A stretch of DNA of 45,319 nt, from positions 1 to 45,319 of the forward strand of contig JAEZGH010000047.1 of the NCBI GenBank assembly GCA_023417065.1, given 5' to 3'. Source of the DNA: Bacteroidota bacterium (GTDB lineage: Bacteria; Bacteroidota; Bacteroidia; Cytophagales; Cyclobacteriaceae). Each line of letters opens with the position of its first letter. Positions within the stretch are counted from its first letter, which is position 1. A program made the translations under genes and the position numbers. Under the pieces are notes generated by a model that saw only the letters and a list, made by a program, of their open reading frames with translations, was not told where the DNA came from and ran no database searches. Shown in pieces: positions 35,236-44,645 of the stretch.

Positions 35236-38200
35236 TTAGAAACCTAGCGTCACGTTAAATCCATAGCTTCTGAGACTGGGCAGCGCACCACCTTCGAGAC
35301 CCTGGATGTTACCTGAACTTGTAGTGTTTTCAGGATCAACGAAGTCGGTTACATCGCTACCCCAGATGGCGAGGTTACGTCCGAACGCTGATAGTCTAAC
35401 ACTCGAGAACGGACCAGAGTATTGACGAGGAAGCGTATATCCTACTCTCACCTCACGAAGTTTGACGTAGCTTGCGTCAAAAACGTTCTGCTTGTTAGGC
35501 CCGCTGTAGTGGTCAGAAGCCCAGCGAACTGCACTGATAGGAGTCGTATTCGGACCTGTAGTTTGTACCGTACCGTCTTCGTTAACGATAGGCTGTCCAT
35601 CGTTTCCGAGAGCCTGGGTATATCCATCAACGATGATTCCATCTTCACGAATGTTGTTCGCAGCAGTTCTTTCAAGAATACCGCTGTATGTACCCCACAT
35701 GTGAGTCGTTGAAAAGAATTCTCCACCCTGACGGATGTCGATCAGAACAGAAAGATCAACTCCCTTGTAAGAGAATGTGTTGGTGACACCACCAGTCCAG
35801 TCAGGAAGGATATTACCAATAGTTTGAACAGCCGATGAACGATATCTTCCTGCAGCAGTAACCACCTTGTTTCCTTCTGAATCATAAAGGAAGTCAGTTC
35901 CTCTGATCGATCCATAAGACTCTCCGACCATGGCGTTCAGTGTTACTGAGAACGGCGCATTTGTGAGTGAATATGTTTCCAGGTCTTCATACAACTTCAA
36001 AATCTTGTTATTGATCTTGGAGAAGTTAACGGAAATATCCCAGTTGAAACCACCTGCGCTTCTAATAGGAGAACCCGTCAGCATAACTTCAAATCCTTTG
36101 TTGGTCATTTCACCGGAATTCACGAACACGCGGCTCACGCCGGTAGCACCGGAAACTTGCAGCGGCAGAATCAGGTCTGTTGACACTTTGTCGAAATAGG
36201 TAACATCGACCCCGATACGATTGTTGAAGAACCCGAGTTGAGCACCAACCTCCCAGGAGGTAATAGTCTCAGGCTTGAGATCCGGGTTATTCTTGGTGTT
36301 CGAAACGCTGTAAAGCGGAATTCCACCGAATGTATAAGGGAATCCATCATCGTTCAGCGCTGCATTATAGATCAGGTTATTGTTGTAAGCGTCTGTATCG
36401 TTACCAACTTTAGCCCAACCACCGCGAACCTTTCCTTCTGAAAGCCATGACAGCGAACTGAATGCATCAAGATTTGAAAACACAAAGCTTCCGTTGACTG
36501 CAGGATAGAAGTAGGAGTTATCCGCCTTACCACCTGTCGGGGGTGTAAGGGAAGATGACCAGTCGTTACGCGCAGTGAATTCGAGGAAAACCATATTTCT
36601 CCATCCAACGTTCGCACTACCATAAATACTGTTGATCCGCTTGGTGCGGTTGAAATCAGTTACTGCCACACCTGACACGTTATTGCTCAGGTTAAAGAAG
36701 TTGGGAAGTACCAATCCACCTTGTGTTTGGGCGAGGTTTGCTGCATAATCCTGATCCATGCGGTTACCACCTAATGAGCCTACGAGGTCAAAGTCATTGC
36801 CAATTTTACGATTCACCATGAGGAGAACCTCAGCGTTGGTTTCGAGAAACTCCCGAACTCCTTCATAATACTTCGACAATGCCTGAGACCCTATTGCCAC
36901 GCGTTCCATTTCACGCAGGGTATAGTAGTCAGCATTCACAGACGTTCTTAGGCTCAGCCAGTCAGTGAATTTAATTGTAGCTCCAACATTTCCGAAAACA
37001 CGGTTACGCGTATCGTTTTGATAATTCTCATAACGGGTCCAGTATGGGTTATCAGAATAGTGTGGAGTCGGATCATTCCATGCAGTTCTGTTCCAGGCGC
37101 GCTGGCTTCCATCAGGGTTTTTGTATGACCTCAGCTCTTCCATATCAAGCTGGCGCTGTCCCCACTGATTGAACTTCTGCATGATGTTGTTATCATCATA
37201 GCCGGTTGAAGGTCTTCCGATAGCGGAGTTCTTCACATAGCTGAAGTTCGTAAAGGCTTCCACTGCTTTTCCGAGCTTGGTATTTCCGCTGAAGTTGATG
37301 GTATTTCTGTCCAGCGTACTGTTGGGCATATAACCTTTCAAATCCATTCTGGTGTAAGCCAGACGGAATCCGGTTTCTTCGCTTCCACCACTGAGTTCTA
37401 CACTGTTGGTAGCTGTAACACCAGTATTGAAGAAATCGCGCACGTCGTGGTCGGGAGCTTTCCACTCACGAGTCTGCATGTAGTTTTCTGTATCCCAGGG
37501 ATCAAAGGCATTCCAGTGAAGAACTTGTTGGCCATTGTATCTTGGGCCCCAGCTTTCGTCTGTTCCGTAGTCCGGAATCAGATAGGTCTGGCCGTTGATT
37601 TCCTGTGTGAGAAAACCGTCAACGCCTCCGTCTTCGTCAGCGACTTCATATCCACCGCCGTAGAGTCTTTGATATTTGGGAAGGATGAAGATTCTGTCGA
37701 ACGAAACACCACTACTAATCTTAACACCTAATTCCTTTTTACCCTGAGTTCCCTTTTTGGTTGTAATAAGGATTACACCGTTAGCACCACGAGAACCATA
37801 CAACGCGGCAGCGTTTGGTCCCTTCAGCACGTTTACGGATGCGATATCATCGGGGTTAATATCCTGTGCAAGGTTACCATAATCGTAACCACCCGCGCCG
37901 CGCGCAGTATTCGTGCTGTTGTAATCACTGTTGTTGATAATAACACCGTCTACTACGAAAAGCGGAGAGTTGTTACCGGTGATTGAGTTAATACCACGAA
38001 TGGTAATACGCGAAGAACCGCCCATGTTACCGGAAGCTCCAGTAACCTGAACGCCGGCTACCCGCCCTGAAAGCGAGTTAACGATATTCGTCTGATTGAC
38101 TTGTGCCAGTTCATCACCTTTAACTTCGCCAACTGAATATCCAAGCGATGCTTTCTCTCGCGGAATGTTAAGACCTGTGACAACAACTTCATTAAGCTGC

Positions 38201-38505
38201 TGAACGTCCTGGTTCATCGATACATTAATAGTACTCCGGCCATTGACTGCAACTTCCTGAGTCTGCAAACCAATGAAGGTGAAGACCAAAGTAGCATTTG
38301 ATTGCGTGGAAATCGTGTACCTTCCGTCGATATCAGTGGTAGTTCCTACCGTGGTACCTTTAACGACTACGTTCACACCCGGTATGGGTGAAGTGTCTTC
38401 TGCGGAAGTAACTCTTCCGGAGACTGTCAGCTCCTGGGCTTGCAGGGTGCCGGCAAAACCAAGCAACGAACAAGCCGTCAAGCATAATAGTAGAATTCTA
38501 ATCAT
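35236..38505 (-). CDS. SusC/RagA-family TonB-linked outer-membrane protein 2
   Basis: The 1089-residue protein has a signal peptide (to about LQAQ) and a carboxypeptidase-regulatory-like domain (VSGRVTSAEDTSPIPGVNVVVKG). The TEVVV-type linker here reads NEVVVTGLNIPREKASLGYSV. A plug with ITIRGINS and VLKGPNAAALYGSRGANG follows, then a barrel ending NVTLGF. It is paired with SusD 2. Its upstream region holds a TAAGTTTG -7 box and two copies of an 18-bp motif that also lies in front of SusC 3. Confidence 0.95.
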   Translation of the reverse strand: MIRILLLCLTACSLLGFAGTLQAQELTVSGRVTSAEDTSPIPGVNVVVKGTTVGTTTDIDGRYTISTQSNATLVFTFIGLQTQEVAVNGRSTINVSMNQDVQQLNEVVVTGLNIPREKASLGYSVGEVKGDELAQVNQTNIVNSLSGRVAGVQVTGASGNMGGSSRITIRGINSITGNNSPLFVVDGVIINNSDYNSTNTARGAGGYDYGNLAQDINPDDIASVNVLKGPNAAALYGSRGANGVILITTKKGTQGKKELGVKISSGVSFDRIFILPKYQRLYGGGYEVADEDGGVDGFLTQEINGQTYLIPDYGTDESWGPRYNGQQVLHWNAFDPWDTENYMQTREWKAPDHDVRDFFNTGVTATNSVELSGGSEETGFRLAYTRMDLKGYMPNSTLDRNTINFSGNTKLGKAVEAFTNFSYVKNSAIGRPSTGYDDNNIMQKFNQWGQRQLDMEELRSYKNPDGSQRAWNRTAWNDPTPHYSDNPYWTRYENYQNDTRNRVFGNVGATIKFTDWLSLRTSVNADYYTLREMERVAIGSQALSKYYEGVREFLETNAEVLLMVNRKIGNDFDLVGSLGGNRMDQDYAANLAQTQGGLVLPNFFNLSNNVSGVAVTDFNRTKRINSIYGSANVGWRNMVFLEFTARNDWSSSLTPPTGGKADNSYFYPAVNGSFVFSNLDAFSSLSWLSEGKVRGGWAKVGNDTDAYNNNLIYNAALNDDGFPYTFGGIPLYSVSNTKNNPDLKPETITSWEVGAQLGFFNNRIGVDVTYFDKVSTDLILPLQVSGATGVSRVFVNSGEMTNKGFEVMLTGSPIRSAGGFNWDISVNFSKINNKILKLYEDLETYSLTNAPFSVTLNAMVGESYGSIRGTDFLYDSEGNKVVTAAGRYRSSAVQTIGNILPDWTGGVTNTFSYKGVDLSVLIDIRQGGEFFSTTHMWGTYSGILERTAANNIREDGIIVDGYTQALGNDGQPIVNEDGTVQTTGPNTTPISAVRWASDHYSGPNKQNVFDASYVKLREVRVGYTLPRQYSGPFSSVRLSAFGRNLAIWGSDVTDFVDPENTTSSGNIQGLEGGALPSLRSYGFNVTLGF

Positions 38506-38541
38506 ACGAGAACTTTTAGGTTAAAAATTATTCAAGGTGGC

Positions 38542-38568
38542 CAAACTTAGGAGAATTTGAAATGCAAA
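38542..38568 (-). promoter_or_regulatory. Candidate promoter of SusC/SusD pair 2
   Basis: The minus strand has TAAGTTTG (38549-38542), a full match to TAnnTTTG. The only nearby TTTG (38568-38565) is 15 nt upstream, which is shorter than the usual 19, so the -33 assignment is weak. Confidence 0.45.
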
Positions 38569-38608
38569 AAAACAGTCAACGCTAAGGTTATAACGTTATG
38601 GCTATTCG

Positions 38609-38627
38609 CATCCCCCATTTTACGGTA
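38609..38627 (-). promoter_or_regulatory. Shared upstream motif, copy A
   Basis: The plus strand reads CATCCCCCATTTTACGGTA. An 18-bp core is shared with 38685-38702 and with 44115-44132 in front of SusC 3. It may be an operator; the binding protein is unknown. Confidence 0.5.
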
Positions 38628-38684
38628 GATGCGCTTCCATTATCACCAACCATTACTCTTCTTTAACTATGTGGCTACACGCAT

Positions 38685-38702
38685 ATCACCCATATTACGG
38701 TA
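38685..38702 (-). promoter_or_regulatory. Shared upstream motif, copy B
   Basis: ATCACCCATATTACGGTA differs from copy A (ATCCCCCATTTTACGGTA) at two positions and lies 75 bp further from SusC 2. The flanking GCTA-nn-CGCAT is also similar in the two copies, which suggests a local duplication. Confidence 0.5.
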
Positions 38703-39343
38703 TTCGTAATAAGTAGTGTTCGCAGGCGGACTCAAATGACCGGATTTGACACACACGCGCGGACCATTCAGCGCAGACAGTTGCTTGAGGTCAGAACTTT
38801 CTCGTGCGTTTCAGCATAGCACTGGAATAGCTTCCTAAAATATCTCGTTTGCGCAGAAGGTATTTAATGACACATCATGAAATAGAGACAACAGCATGGC
38901 GCAGGTACCCGCACGTGGAGCGCGAATGAGTACCGGATTGGCGCGATTAATTCACCTGGACGTCATCGTCTCAGCGACGCGCTGGAATTCCAACTCCAGG
39001 CAATCGACTGCACGGAAGCACCTCGCCTTGATGGTATTGGTTAGTTGCCGTATGGAGGCTGCTTGCCAGACCTTTGCGTTCGCCGACATCGGTTGGGAAG
39101 AGCCTGGCCTTGTATTCCTTCTGTATACGAGAATGTTCTGGTTGATTGGGCCCGGAAAATTCAGTTAGCCTGCCGCAAATTGTAGTTCGCGACATTCTTC
39201 AGAAACTGGCTAAGGAAGAGCATGACGCCCTTTGCAAGTAGGCTCTTGTCTTTGGAGCACAGGTCGCTCCGGCACATATGTCTTGTAATATTGCCTTAAA
39301 GCCTTCCCGTGCTGCGATACTATTTGACGATCGCTATACATGA
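38703..39343. other. Gene-free spacer between SusD 3 and SusC 2
   Basis: I find no gene that I can support here. Short open frames exist on both strands (for example 38896-39168 plus and 38971-39195 minus), but they overlap each other and show no family motif. The stretch 39170-39232 could encode a short charged C-terminal tail ending at TAG (39230-39232), possibly a relic of a decayed gene; this is a weak guess. Codon use and start sites give no support for an intact gene. Confidence 0.5.
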
Positions 39344-39344
39344 A

Positions 39345-39370
39345 AAAGGCTGCCCATCTGGGCAGCCTTT
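39345..39370 (-). terminator. Terminator after SusC/SusD pair 3
   Basis: AAAGGCTGCCC (39345-39355) pairs perfectly with GGGCAGCCTTT (39360-39370) around ATCT. On the minus strand a short T-run follows. It lies 28 nt past the SusD 3 stop. Confidence 0.88.
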
Positions 39371-39397
39371 CTTTCGTTTCTCTTAGCAATCCAATTA

Positions 39398-40909
39398 TTA
39401 ATAACCGGGGTTCTGCTGAGCCTCGAGAATCGGATTGTAAAGTGTTTCTTCAAGGGGGATGGGCCATACAAACAGGTTGCTGGAGTACGGTAACGCGTGG
39501 TCCATATTCACAGAAGCGCTGCTGTATTGGTTGATGGAGGTTACTGAACGGGTTTGTGCTTTCAGCGGAATTCCATCAAGCAAACCTTCACCTGACAGGC
39601 GGTGAATGTCAGGCCACCTTCTGCCTTCGGCGAGGAATTCAATTCTCCGCTCATTAAGGATAGCTTCCAGGAGATCACCCACCGTAGCGGGCGTATATGA
39701 ATCCGCGGGATCAGCCAGGGCACGATCTCTGACACTGTTCAACAAGTCCAGGGCGTCATCATCCTCGTTAAGCCTTGCGTGCGCTTCTGCTGCGTTCAAC
39801 ACTACTTCTGCATAACGAATCAGCGGAGTGGGATCGTCGTTGGTACCAAACCTGTAGTATTTAGTGGTAAAAATACCTGTTGATGACTCCGAAGTCATTT
39901 CTGTTCTTCTGAGGTCACCTTCCAACCAGAATGATGACTTCCAGATCACAGGACTGATTTTAACCAGCCCGCGACCGCCGAGTTCCGGATCACCATACAT
40001 GTTTACGAGGGCTCCGTTAACCCCAGGGTTTGAAGCCGAGCTGTTTTGAAGTGAGAACACGCTTTCGGAAGAAGTCCAGGTTTGGAACGGTCCATCAGGA
40101 GCCTCTGTCAACGCATAACCACCCATTGTTTTCATCTTGGTGGCCTCGGTAATAACTCCTGCCCAGTCTTTCATATGCAGCTTCACACGCGTCTTCAGCG
40201 CAATAGCAGCGCCTTTTGTGGCACGGTATGGTCTGCCTTCGTTTCCAAGCAGTTGCTCAGCTTCATCGAGATCGGTTAGGATCTTTGCATAAGCTTGCTG
40301 GACAGTTCCGCGGTCACTTGCCTCAATTCCGGCAGCTACCTTTCCTGCGTCATCTATGGCAACTGTACGGTATGGTACACCTGGTTTGGATGGATCGTCG
40401 GAATACGGTCTGCTGTAGTGGATAAGGAGTTCGTGATGCGACAGCGCACGGATGAAAAGCATTTCACCGCGGTAGCGTTTTGCCTCATCCGCAGTAATAG
40501 CGCCACTTTGTTCGGCACTGGCAATTCCGTCGATGACAATGTTTGCCCTGTTGATCAGACGATACAGGGATATCCACATTCCGTTGTTGTTAGCGGTAGT
40601 GGGGTTCCAGGCATTGGTATACGTCACCTCATAAAAGAGTTGATCGTTATACATGTCTTCACCTTTCATGTCACCCTGCTCCGTAGAGGCCGCACCAAAG
40701 GGATACCCCCTTTGTACAGCTCCAGCGTAAAACCCTTGCTGGGCTGCCTCATAAACACCGTTGACTGTGGCCACAACCCTCGCTGCATCACTGAAGGCAA
40801 CGCTTTCAGGGATACGGTTAGCAGGATCGATATCTGTAATATCGCAGGCATTCATCCCCACGAGCACTGCAGATACAGTTAATATTTTACTTATTCTATT
40901 CAATTTCAT
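39398..40909 (-). CDS. SusD/RagB-family lipoprotein (classical type), pair 3
   Basis: The 503-residue lipoprotein has a signal ending in Cys22 (GMNAC). It follows the classical RagB/SusD plan: an N-terminal SusD-like part with TNAWNPTTANNNGMWISLYRLINRANIVID (about 95-124) and a C-terminal RagB part. The latter includes ILNERRIEFLAEGRRWPDIHRL (about 412-433) and the closing FVWPIPLEETLYNPILEAQQNPGY. It is a different subfamily from SusD 1 and 2. It follows SusC 3 by 22 nt. No carbohydrate-active enzyme is next to it. Confidence 0.93.
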   Translation of the reverse strand: MKLNRISKILTVSAVLVGMNACDITDIDPANRIPESVAFSDAARVVATVNGVYEAAQQGFYAGAVQRGYPFGAASTEQGDMKGEDMYNDQLFYEVTYTNAWNPTTANNNGMWISLYRLINRANIVIDGIASAEQSGAITADEAKRYRGEMLFIRALSHHELLIHYSRPYSDDPSKPGVPYRTVAIDDAGKVAAGIEASDRGTVQQAYAKILTDLDEAEQLLGNEGRPYRATKGAAIALKTRVKLHMKDWAGVITEATKMKTMGGYALTEAPDGPFQTWTSSESVFSLQNSSASNPGVNGALVNMYGDPELGGRGLVKISPVIWKSSFWLEGDLRRTEMTSESSTGIFTTKYYRFGTNDDPTPLIRYAEVVLNAAEAHARLNEDDDALDLLNSVRDRALADPADSYTPATVGDLLEAILNERRIEFLAEGRRWPDIHRLSGEGLLDGIPLKAQTRSVTSINQYSSASVNMDHALPYSSNLFVWPIPLEETLYNPILEAQQNPGY

Positions 40910-40931
40910 GATTTGCGTTTTTAAGATTTAA

Positions 40932-43900
40932 CTAGAACCCTACGTTCAATCCCACTGTATAAGTTCTGATAATCGGCGCCGTGTTCCAATCAACGCCAAA
41001 CTGGAGCTGACTGCTGTACTGGTTCATTTCAGGGTCGAGACCAGAGTACGAGGTGAACACAATAGGATTCTGAACTTGTGCGAAGAGGCGCAGGCTTCGT
41101 ACAGCACCACCGGTTACCGATTGCAATGTTTCATCAGGCAGACGATAGCCCAGAACGATATTCTGAACCCTTACGAAATCACCTTTCTCAACAAAACGGG
41201 AGTTGGAGGCTCCGGTTTGCCACATGTTGGCATCCTGACCTGAGAACAGTTTTGGAATGTCTGTAACCTGCCCTGCTTCTGTCCAGCGGTTAAGGATCGA
41301 AGCGTGGTTGTTCGAGAATCCCTGACCTAACATACCGCGAAGTGTTTCATTCATGATATAGTTGCCACCTGAGTAGCGGAGGAAGATTTCAAGGTCGAAA
41401 TTGCCGTACGAGAACTGGTTTGACCATCCACCTGACCACTTAGGCAGAGTGTTACCAAGGAAGTCGAGATCGGCCGATCCGAGTGAAGCTGCTGCAACTG
41501 ATACATCGCTGGGATCACTGGGATTGTAAGCCCTGAAGTTCCTGGTTGCTGAAGCCTGAGATAGGTTAAACTGAACGATTGAGCCATCAGCCTTGTAGTA
41601 CATCGGGTTTCCATTGGCAGGGTTTACGCCAGCCCATTTGAAACCATATAGTTCAGCGATTGAACGACCAACTTCAGTACGGTTATAAGTGCTGGTCAGT
41701 GGACTGATCAGGTTAGTAACCTCATTGGTCAGGTATGTGAAGTTGAAGTCAGTATTCCACTTGAATTTGCCGCGGTTCAGAACGTTGGAAGCGATACGCA
41801 ATTCCACGCCTTTGTTAGTCATAGCTCCGACGTTCTGGGCAATCGTTCCGTGGTTACCTCCGGGGATACCGAGAGATGGCGCAACAGGAGCGTCAAGAAC
41901 AAGCCCGTCGATATCTGATACGAAGTAGTCAGCCTCTAACGTTACAGGGCCAATGGTCGCATTAAGACCGAGGTTGATTTTCTTGGAAGTTTCCCACTGA
42001 AGATCGCGGTTTGAAACCTGTGTGAAAGCTATACCTGCATTAGGTCCATAAAGTACAGGGCTGTAACCACCGGCATATGCAAGCGTTCCGATTTCCACGT
42101 TTCCAACTTCTGCATAAGAAGCACGAAGTTTAAGATCGGTGATGAGGTCGCTGGTGAAGAAGCCTTCATCTGAAATCCGCCAGCCGATAGATGCCCCAGG
42201 GAACAAACCTCTGCGGTTGTCGATATGGAGGTCAGAGATACCGTCGTTACGCAGGGATACTGAGAGCAGATACTTGCCTTTGTAGCTGTAGTTCACACGT
42301 CCGAAATAAGAATCAAATCCACGGTCAGCATAGCCACCGGTTGCGAACTGATTCTGGAACGATCCTGAAATAAGGTTTTGCTGCATGTAGAACCGGTCTG
42401 AGAAACCTGTTGCCTGACCACTAAAGCTATAATAGTTGGTCTTCTGGTATTCCACGCCGAGAGTAACATTCAAATTGTGATCTTCGGCAATAGTGCGCTG
42501 GAAATTCAATGTGTTTTGCCAGTTCCATCTGTAAACAGGCGCAAATTGTTGTACAACACTTCCTACCGCTCCGCGGCCATCTCCATGGCGGGGATCCCAT
42601 GAACGGAAGTCATCCGGAAGGGTGATATCAGTTCCAATCTGCGTACGAAGGGCAAGTCCTTCGATCAGATCAATTTCGCCGTATAGATTTCCAAACATTC
42701 TATTGTTCCTGTTGCGGTGAATGTTATTCGCAAGAACAAATGCAATATTTGGGATGTTGTTATCAACATTCGAGAGGTTGTTTCCACGGCCCAGAGAAGC
42801 ACCATCAGGTGTAGTATTGAATCCGTCGTAAGCCTGGTTATTAGGATCGAAGATCGCTACGTTCGGAAGCATCCTGGATGCGTTGTAAATCACACCTGAC
42901 AGTGAGTTTGCGCCGTTATTCAGACCGTTGATCTCAGTGAAGTTGTAGGAGAGGCTCGTACCAACTTTCACGCGCTTGGCGAATGAATGATCGACATTCG
43001 CACGGAACGAATAACGCTTGAGAGTATTGGTGATAATTGGCGATTCCTGATCGGTGAAGCCAACGGAGAAGAAATATTGTGTCCCTTCGCTTCCACCGGC
43101 GATGGAAATGTTGTGCTGCTGAACAGCGCCTTTCTGGAACACATAGTCCTGCCAGTCGGTATTTTCACCTGCAACAGCAAGTTCCGACGCGCCGGCGTTC
43201 GTCCGTTTTTCGTTGGCAATGGTTACAAACTGATCGCCATTGAGTACATTGAAACGCTCTACTTCCTGGTTAAACCCGAAGCTTCCGCTGTAGTTAACCG
43301 AAGCGCGGCCCTTGGATCCTCTTTTTGTCGTGATGAGGATAACGCCATTGGCTGCCCTCGAACCATAAATAGCAGTCGCGGAACCATCCTTGAGGACCTC
43401 ATAAGATTGAATGTCGGCAGGGTTGATGTTCGCAAGCGGGTTCGCAGCCACGATACCGGAACGATCATCTGCTACTACCGGAACACCGTCGATTACGATG
43501 AGGGGATCAGAATTGGATGTGAGTGAGTTCACACCACGGATCCGGATAATGGGTCTTTGACCGATGATCCCGCCAGGTGTCGTTACCTGTACGCCTGCTG
43601 CACGCCCGGCAAGCTGTGAGTCAAAGGAAGGTGCCACCAGGTTTTCAATTTCCTTGGAAGAAATCGAGGTAACCGAACCGGTTAGTTCCCTTCTTTCCTG
43701 AGTACCATAGCCCACCACGACAACTTCGGTAAGTTGGGTGATGTCCATAGACATGCGTACGTCGACAACGGAGCGATTGCCCACCTCAACTTCGAGGCTT
43801 GACAATCCAATAAAACTGAAAACAAGAATTCCCCCTGACTGGGGTACCGAAATGGAGTATTTTCCATTCGCGTCGGTGGAAGTACCCGATGTAGTGCCTT

Positions 43901-44039
43901 TTATTACGACGTTAACGCCGGGTAATGTACTACCATCTTCGGCGGAGGTCACAGTCCCTGTGACCGTTCGATCCTGTGCCCAGGCGCCCAACGGGCTCAA
44001 AAAGGCCACAGTCATGCATAAGAGTAAAAATCTCTTCAT
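40932..44039 (-). CDS. SusC/RagA-family TonB-linked outer-membrane protein 3
   Basis: The 1035-residue protein has a signal peptide ending AWAQ and a carboxypeptidase-regulatory-like domain (VTGTVTSAEDGSTLPGVNVVIKG). The canonical linker EVVVVGYGTQERRELTGSV follows. The plug contains IRIRGVNSLTSNSDPLIVIDG and VLKDGSATAIYGSRAANGVI, and the barrel ends GLNVGF. The VVVGYGTQ form distinguishes it from SusC 1 and 2. It pairs with the classical SusD 3. The promoter upstream is the clearest of the window. Confidence 0.95.
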   Translation of the reverse strand: MKRFLLLCMTVAFLSPLGAWAQDRTVTGTVTSAEDGSTLPGVNVVIKGTTSGTSTDANGKYSISVPQSGGILVFSFIGLSSLEVEVGNRSVVDVRMSMDITQLTEVVVVGYGTQERRELTGSVTSISSKEIENLVAPSFDSQLAGRAAGVQVTTPGGIIGQRPIIRIRGVNSLTSNSDPLIVIDGVPVVADDRSGIVAANPLANINPADIQSYEVLKDGSATAIYGSRAANGVILITTKRGSKGRASVNYSGSFGFNQEVERFNVLNGDQFVTIANEKRTNAGASELAVAGENTDWQDYVFQKGAVQQHNISIAGGSEGTQYFFSVGFTDQESPIITNTLKRYSFRANVDHSFAKRVKVGTSLSYNFTEINGLNNGANSLSGVIYNASRMLPNVAIFDPNNQAYDGFNTTPDGASLGRGNNLSNVDNNIPNIAFVLANNIHRNRNNRMFGNLYGEIDLIEGLALRTQIGTDITLPDDFRSWDPRHGDGRGAVGSVVQQFAPVYRWNWQNTLNFQRTIAEDHNLNVTLGVEYQKTNYYSFSGQATGFSDRFYMQQNLISGSFQNQFATGGYADRGFDSYFGRVNYSYKGKYLLSVSLRNDGISDLHIDNRRGLFPGASIGWRISDEGFFTSDLITDLKLRASYAEVGNVEIGTLAYAGGYSPVLYGPNAGIAFTQVSNRDLQWETSKKINLGLNATIGPVTLEADYFVSDIDGLVLDAPVAPSLGIPGGNHGTIAQNVGAMTNKGVELRIASNVLNRGKFKWNTDFNFTYLTNEVTNLISPLTSTYNRTEVGRSIAELYGFKWAGVNPANGNPMYYKADGSIVQFNLSQASATRNFRAYNPSDPSDVSVAAASLGSADLDFLGNTLPKWSGGWSNQFSYGNFDLEIFLRYSGGNYIMNETLRGMLGQGFSNNHASILNRWTEAGQVTDIPKLFSGQDANMWQTGASNSRFVEKGDFVRVQNIVLGYRLPDETLQSVTGGAVRSLRLFAQVQNPIVFTSYSGLDPEMNQYSSQLQFGVDWNTAPIIRTYTVGLNVGF

Positions 44040-44077
44040 ACTGATAGATTAGGTTAATGGTAATTGGATTAAGCAAC

Positions 44078-44108
44078 CAAACATATCAACAAAATTTTTA
44101 CCGTCAAA
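44078..44108 (-). promoter_or_regulatory. Promoter of SusC/SusD pair 3
   Basis: On the minus strand TTTG (44108-44105), exactly 19 nt, then TATGTTTG (44085-44078) is a perfect match to the Bacteroidota primary sigma consensus. It gives a leader of about 33 nt before the ATG at 44039. Confidence 0.8.
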
Positions 44109-44114
44109 TAGTAC

Positions 44115-44132
44115 ATCCCCCAAAATACGGTA
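44115..44132 (-). promoter_or_regulatory. Shared upstream motif, copy C
   Basis: ATCCCCCAAAATACGGTA matches copies A and B upstream of SusC 2 except in the central three bases. It starts 6 nt upstream of the -33 box, a usual activator position. Confidence 0.5.
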
Positions 44133-44321
44133 TAAGTTTCCCGGAAAAATACCGAATTACTTCCCCCTAAACGGCCAATTACCAAAATGGGAAAAATCGA
44201 TGCAATTTAGTGCGCACTGTTGCCCAGAGAGCCGACCCGACTTTTCAAGGGTCAGTGAAACAATGAGATAACTTCCCCCGTAACGTTTCCCGTGATCCGC
44301 AAGGAGAATCAATCGGTCACA

Positions 44322-44639
44322 ATCGAGTAGAAGATAGCAAGTAGTTTGCTACCTATCCTCGCATACCACCGTACATACCGGTCTGGTATACGGCGGTTTG
44401 TCAAAACTAGTCTCTGCATTTACATTTCGCCGCTACTGTGTTGGGCTTTTGTTCCTTTTGCAACATTACAACCCGCGGCTTACGGCTTGTTATACAGTTT
44501 CTGTTCGTAGACTCAAGCGTTTGCCTCCAGCTTCCTTCACATCCCCTATCTGTCGGGGCACCTTTGTCTCTTTAGTCTTGGCTAATGATGCGCACTACAA
44601 CGTCACTTCCACCCTAGAGCAGATGGACATACAACGCAC
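44322..44639 (-). mobile_element. Internally deleted group II intron (no reverse transcriptase), probably class C
   Basis: Read on the minus strand, the element starts GTGCG (44639-44635), fitting the group II 5' consensus GUGYG. A GTGTG two bases upstream is an alternative start. About 235 nt of domain I-like RNA sequence follow. It then passes almost directly to a domain V hairpin (44397-44365) and a domain VI hairpin with a candidate branch-point A at 44328. The 3' end is CTACTCGAT at 44330-44322, which puts that A at position -7. The total is about 318 nt, shorter than even ORF-less complete introns and lacking a reverse transcriptase, so part of domains I-IV must be deleted. It sits just after the U-tract of an intrinsic terminator, the usual target of class C introns. 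Confidence 0.75.
44365..44397 (-). ncRNA. Group II intron domain V
   Basis: The minus-strand arms ACCGCCGTATACC and GGTATGTACGGTGGT pair with a small bulge around a short loop, giving a 33-nt hairpin. Aligned to known domain V hairpins, the catalytic triad position reads CGC (44395-44393) facing GTG. CGC is known in class C introns. Confidence 0.75.
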
Positions 44640-44645
44640 ACAAAA

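Noticed and set aside
38896..39195. Overlapping open frames on both strands in the spacer between SusD 3 and SusC 2
   Set aside because: Neither has a recognisable domain or a convincing start. Two opposite frames over the same bases suggest chance.
39255..39271. Small inverted repeat GGAGC...GCTCC
   Set aside because: Only a 5-bp stem with no T-run and no gene end nearby; likely chance.
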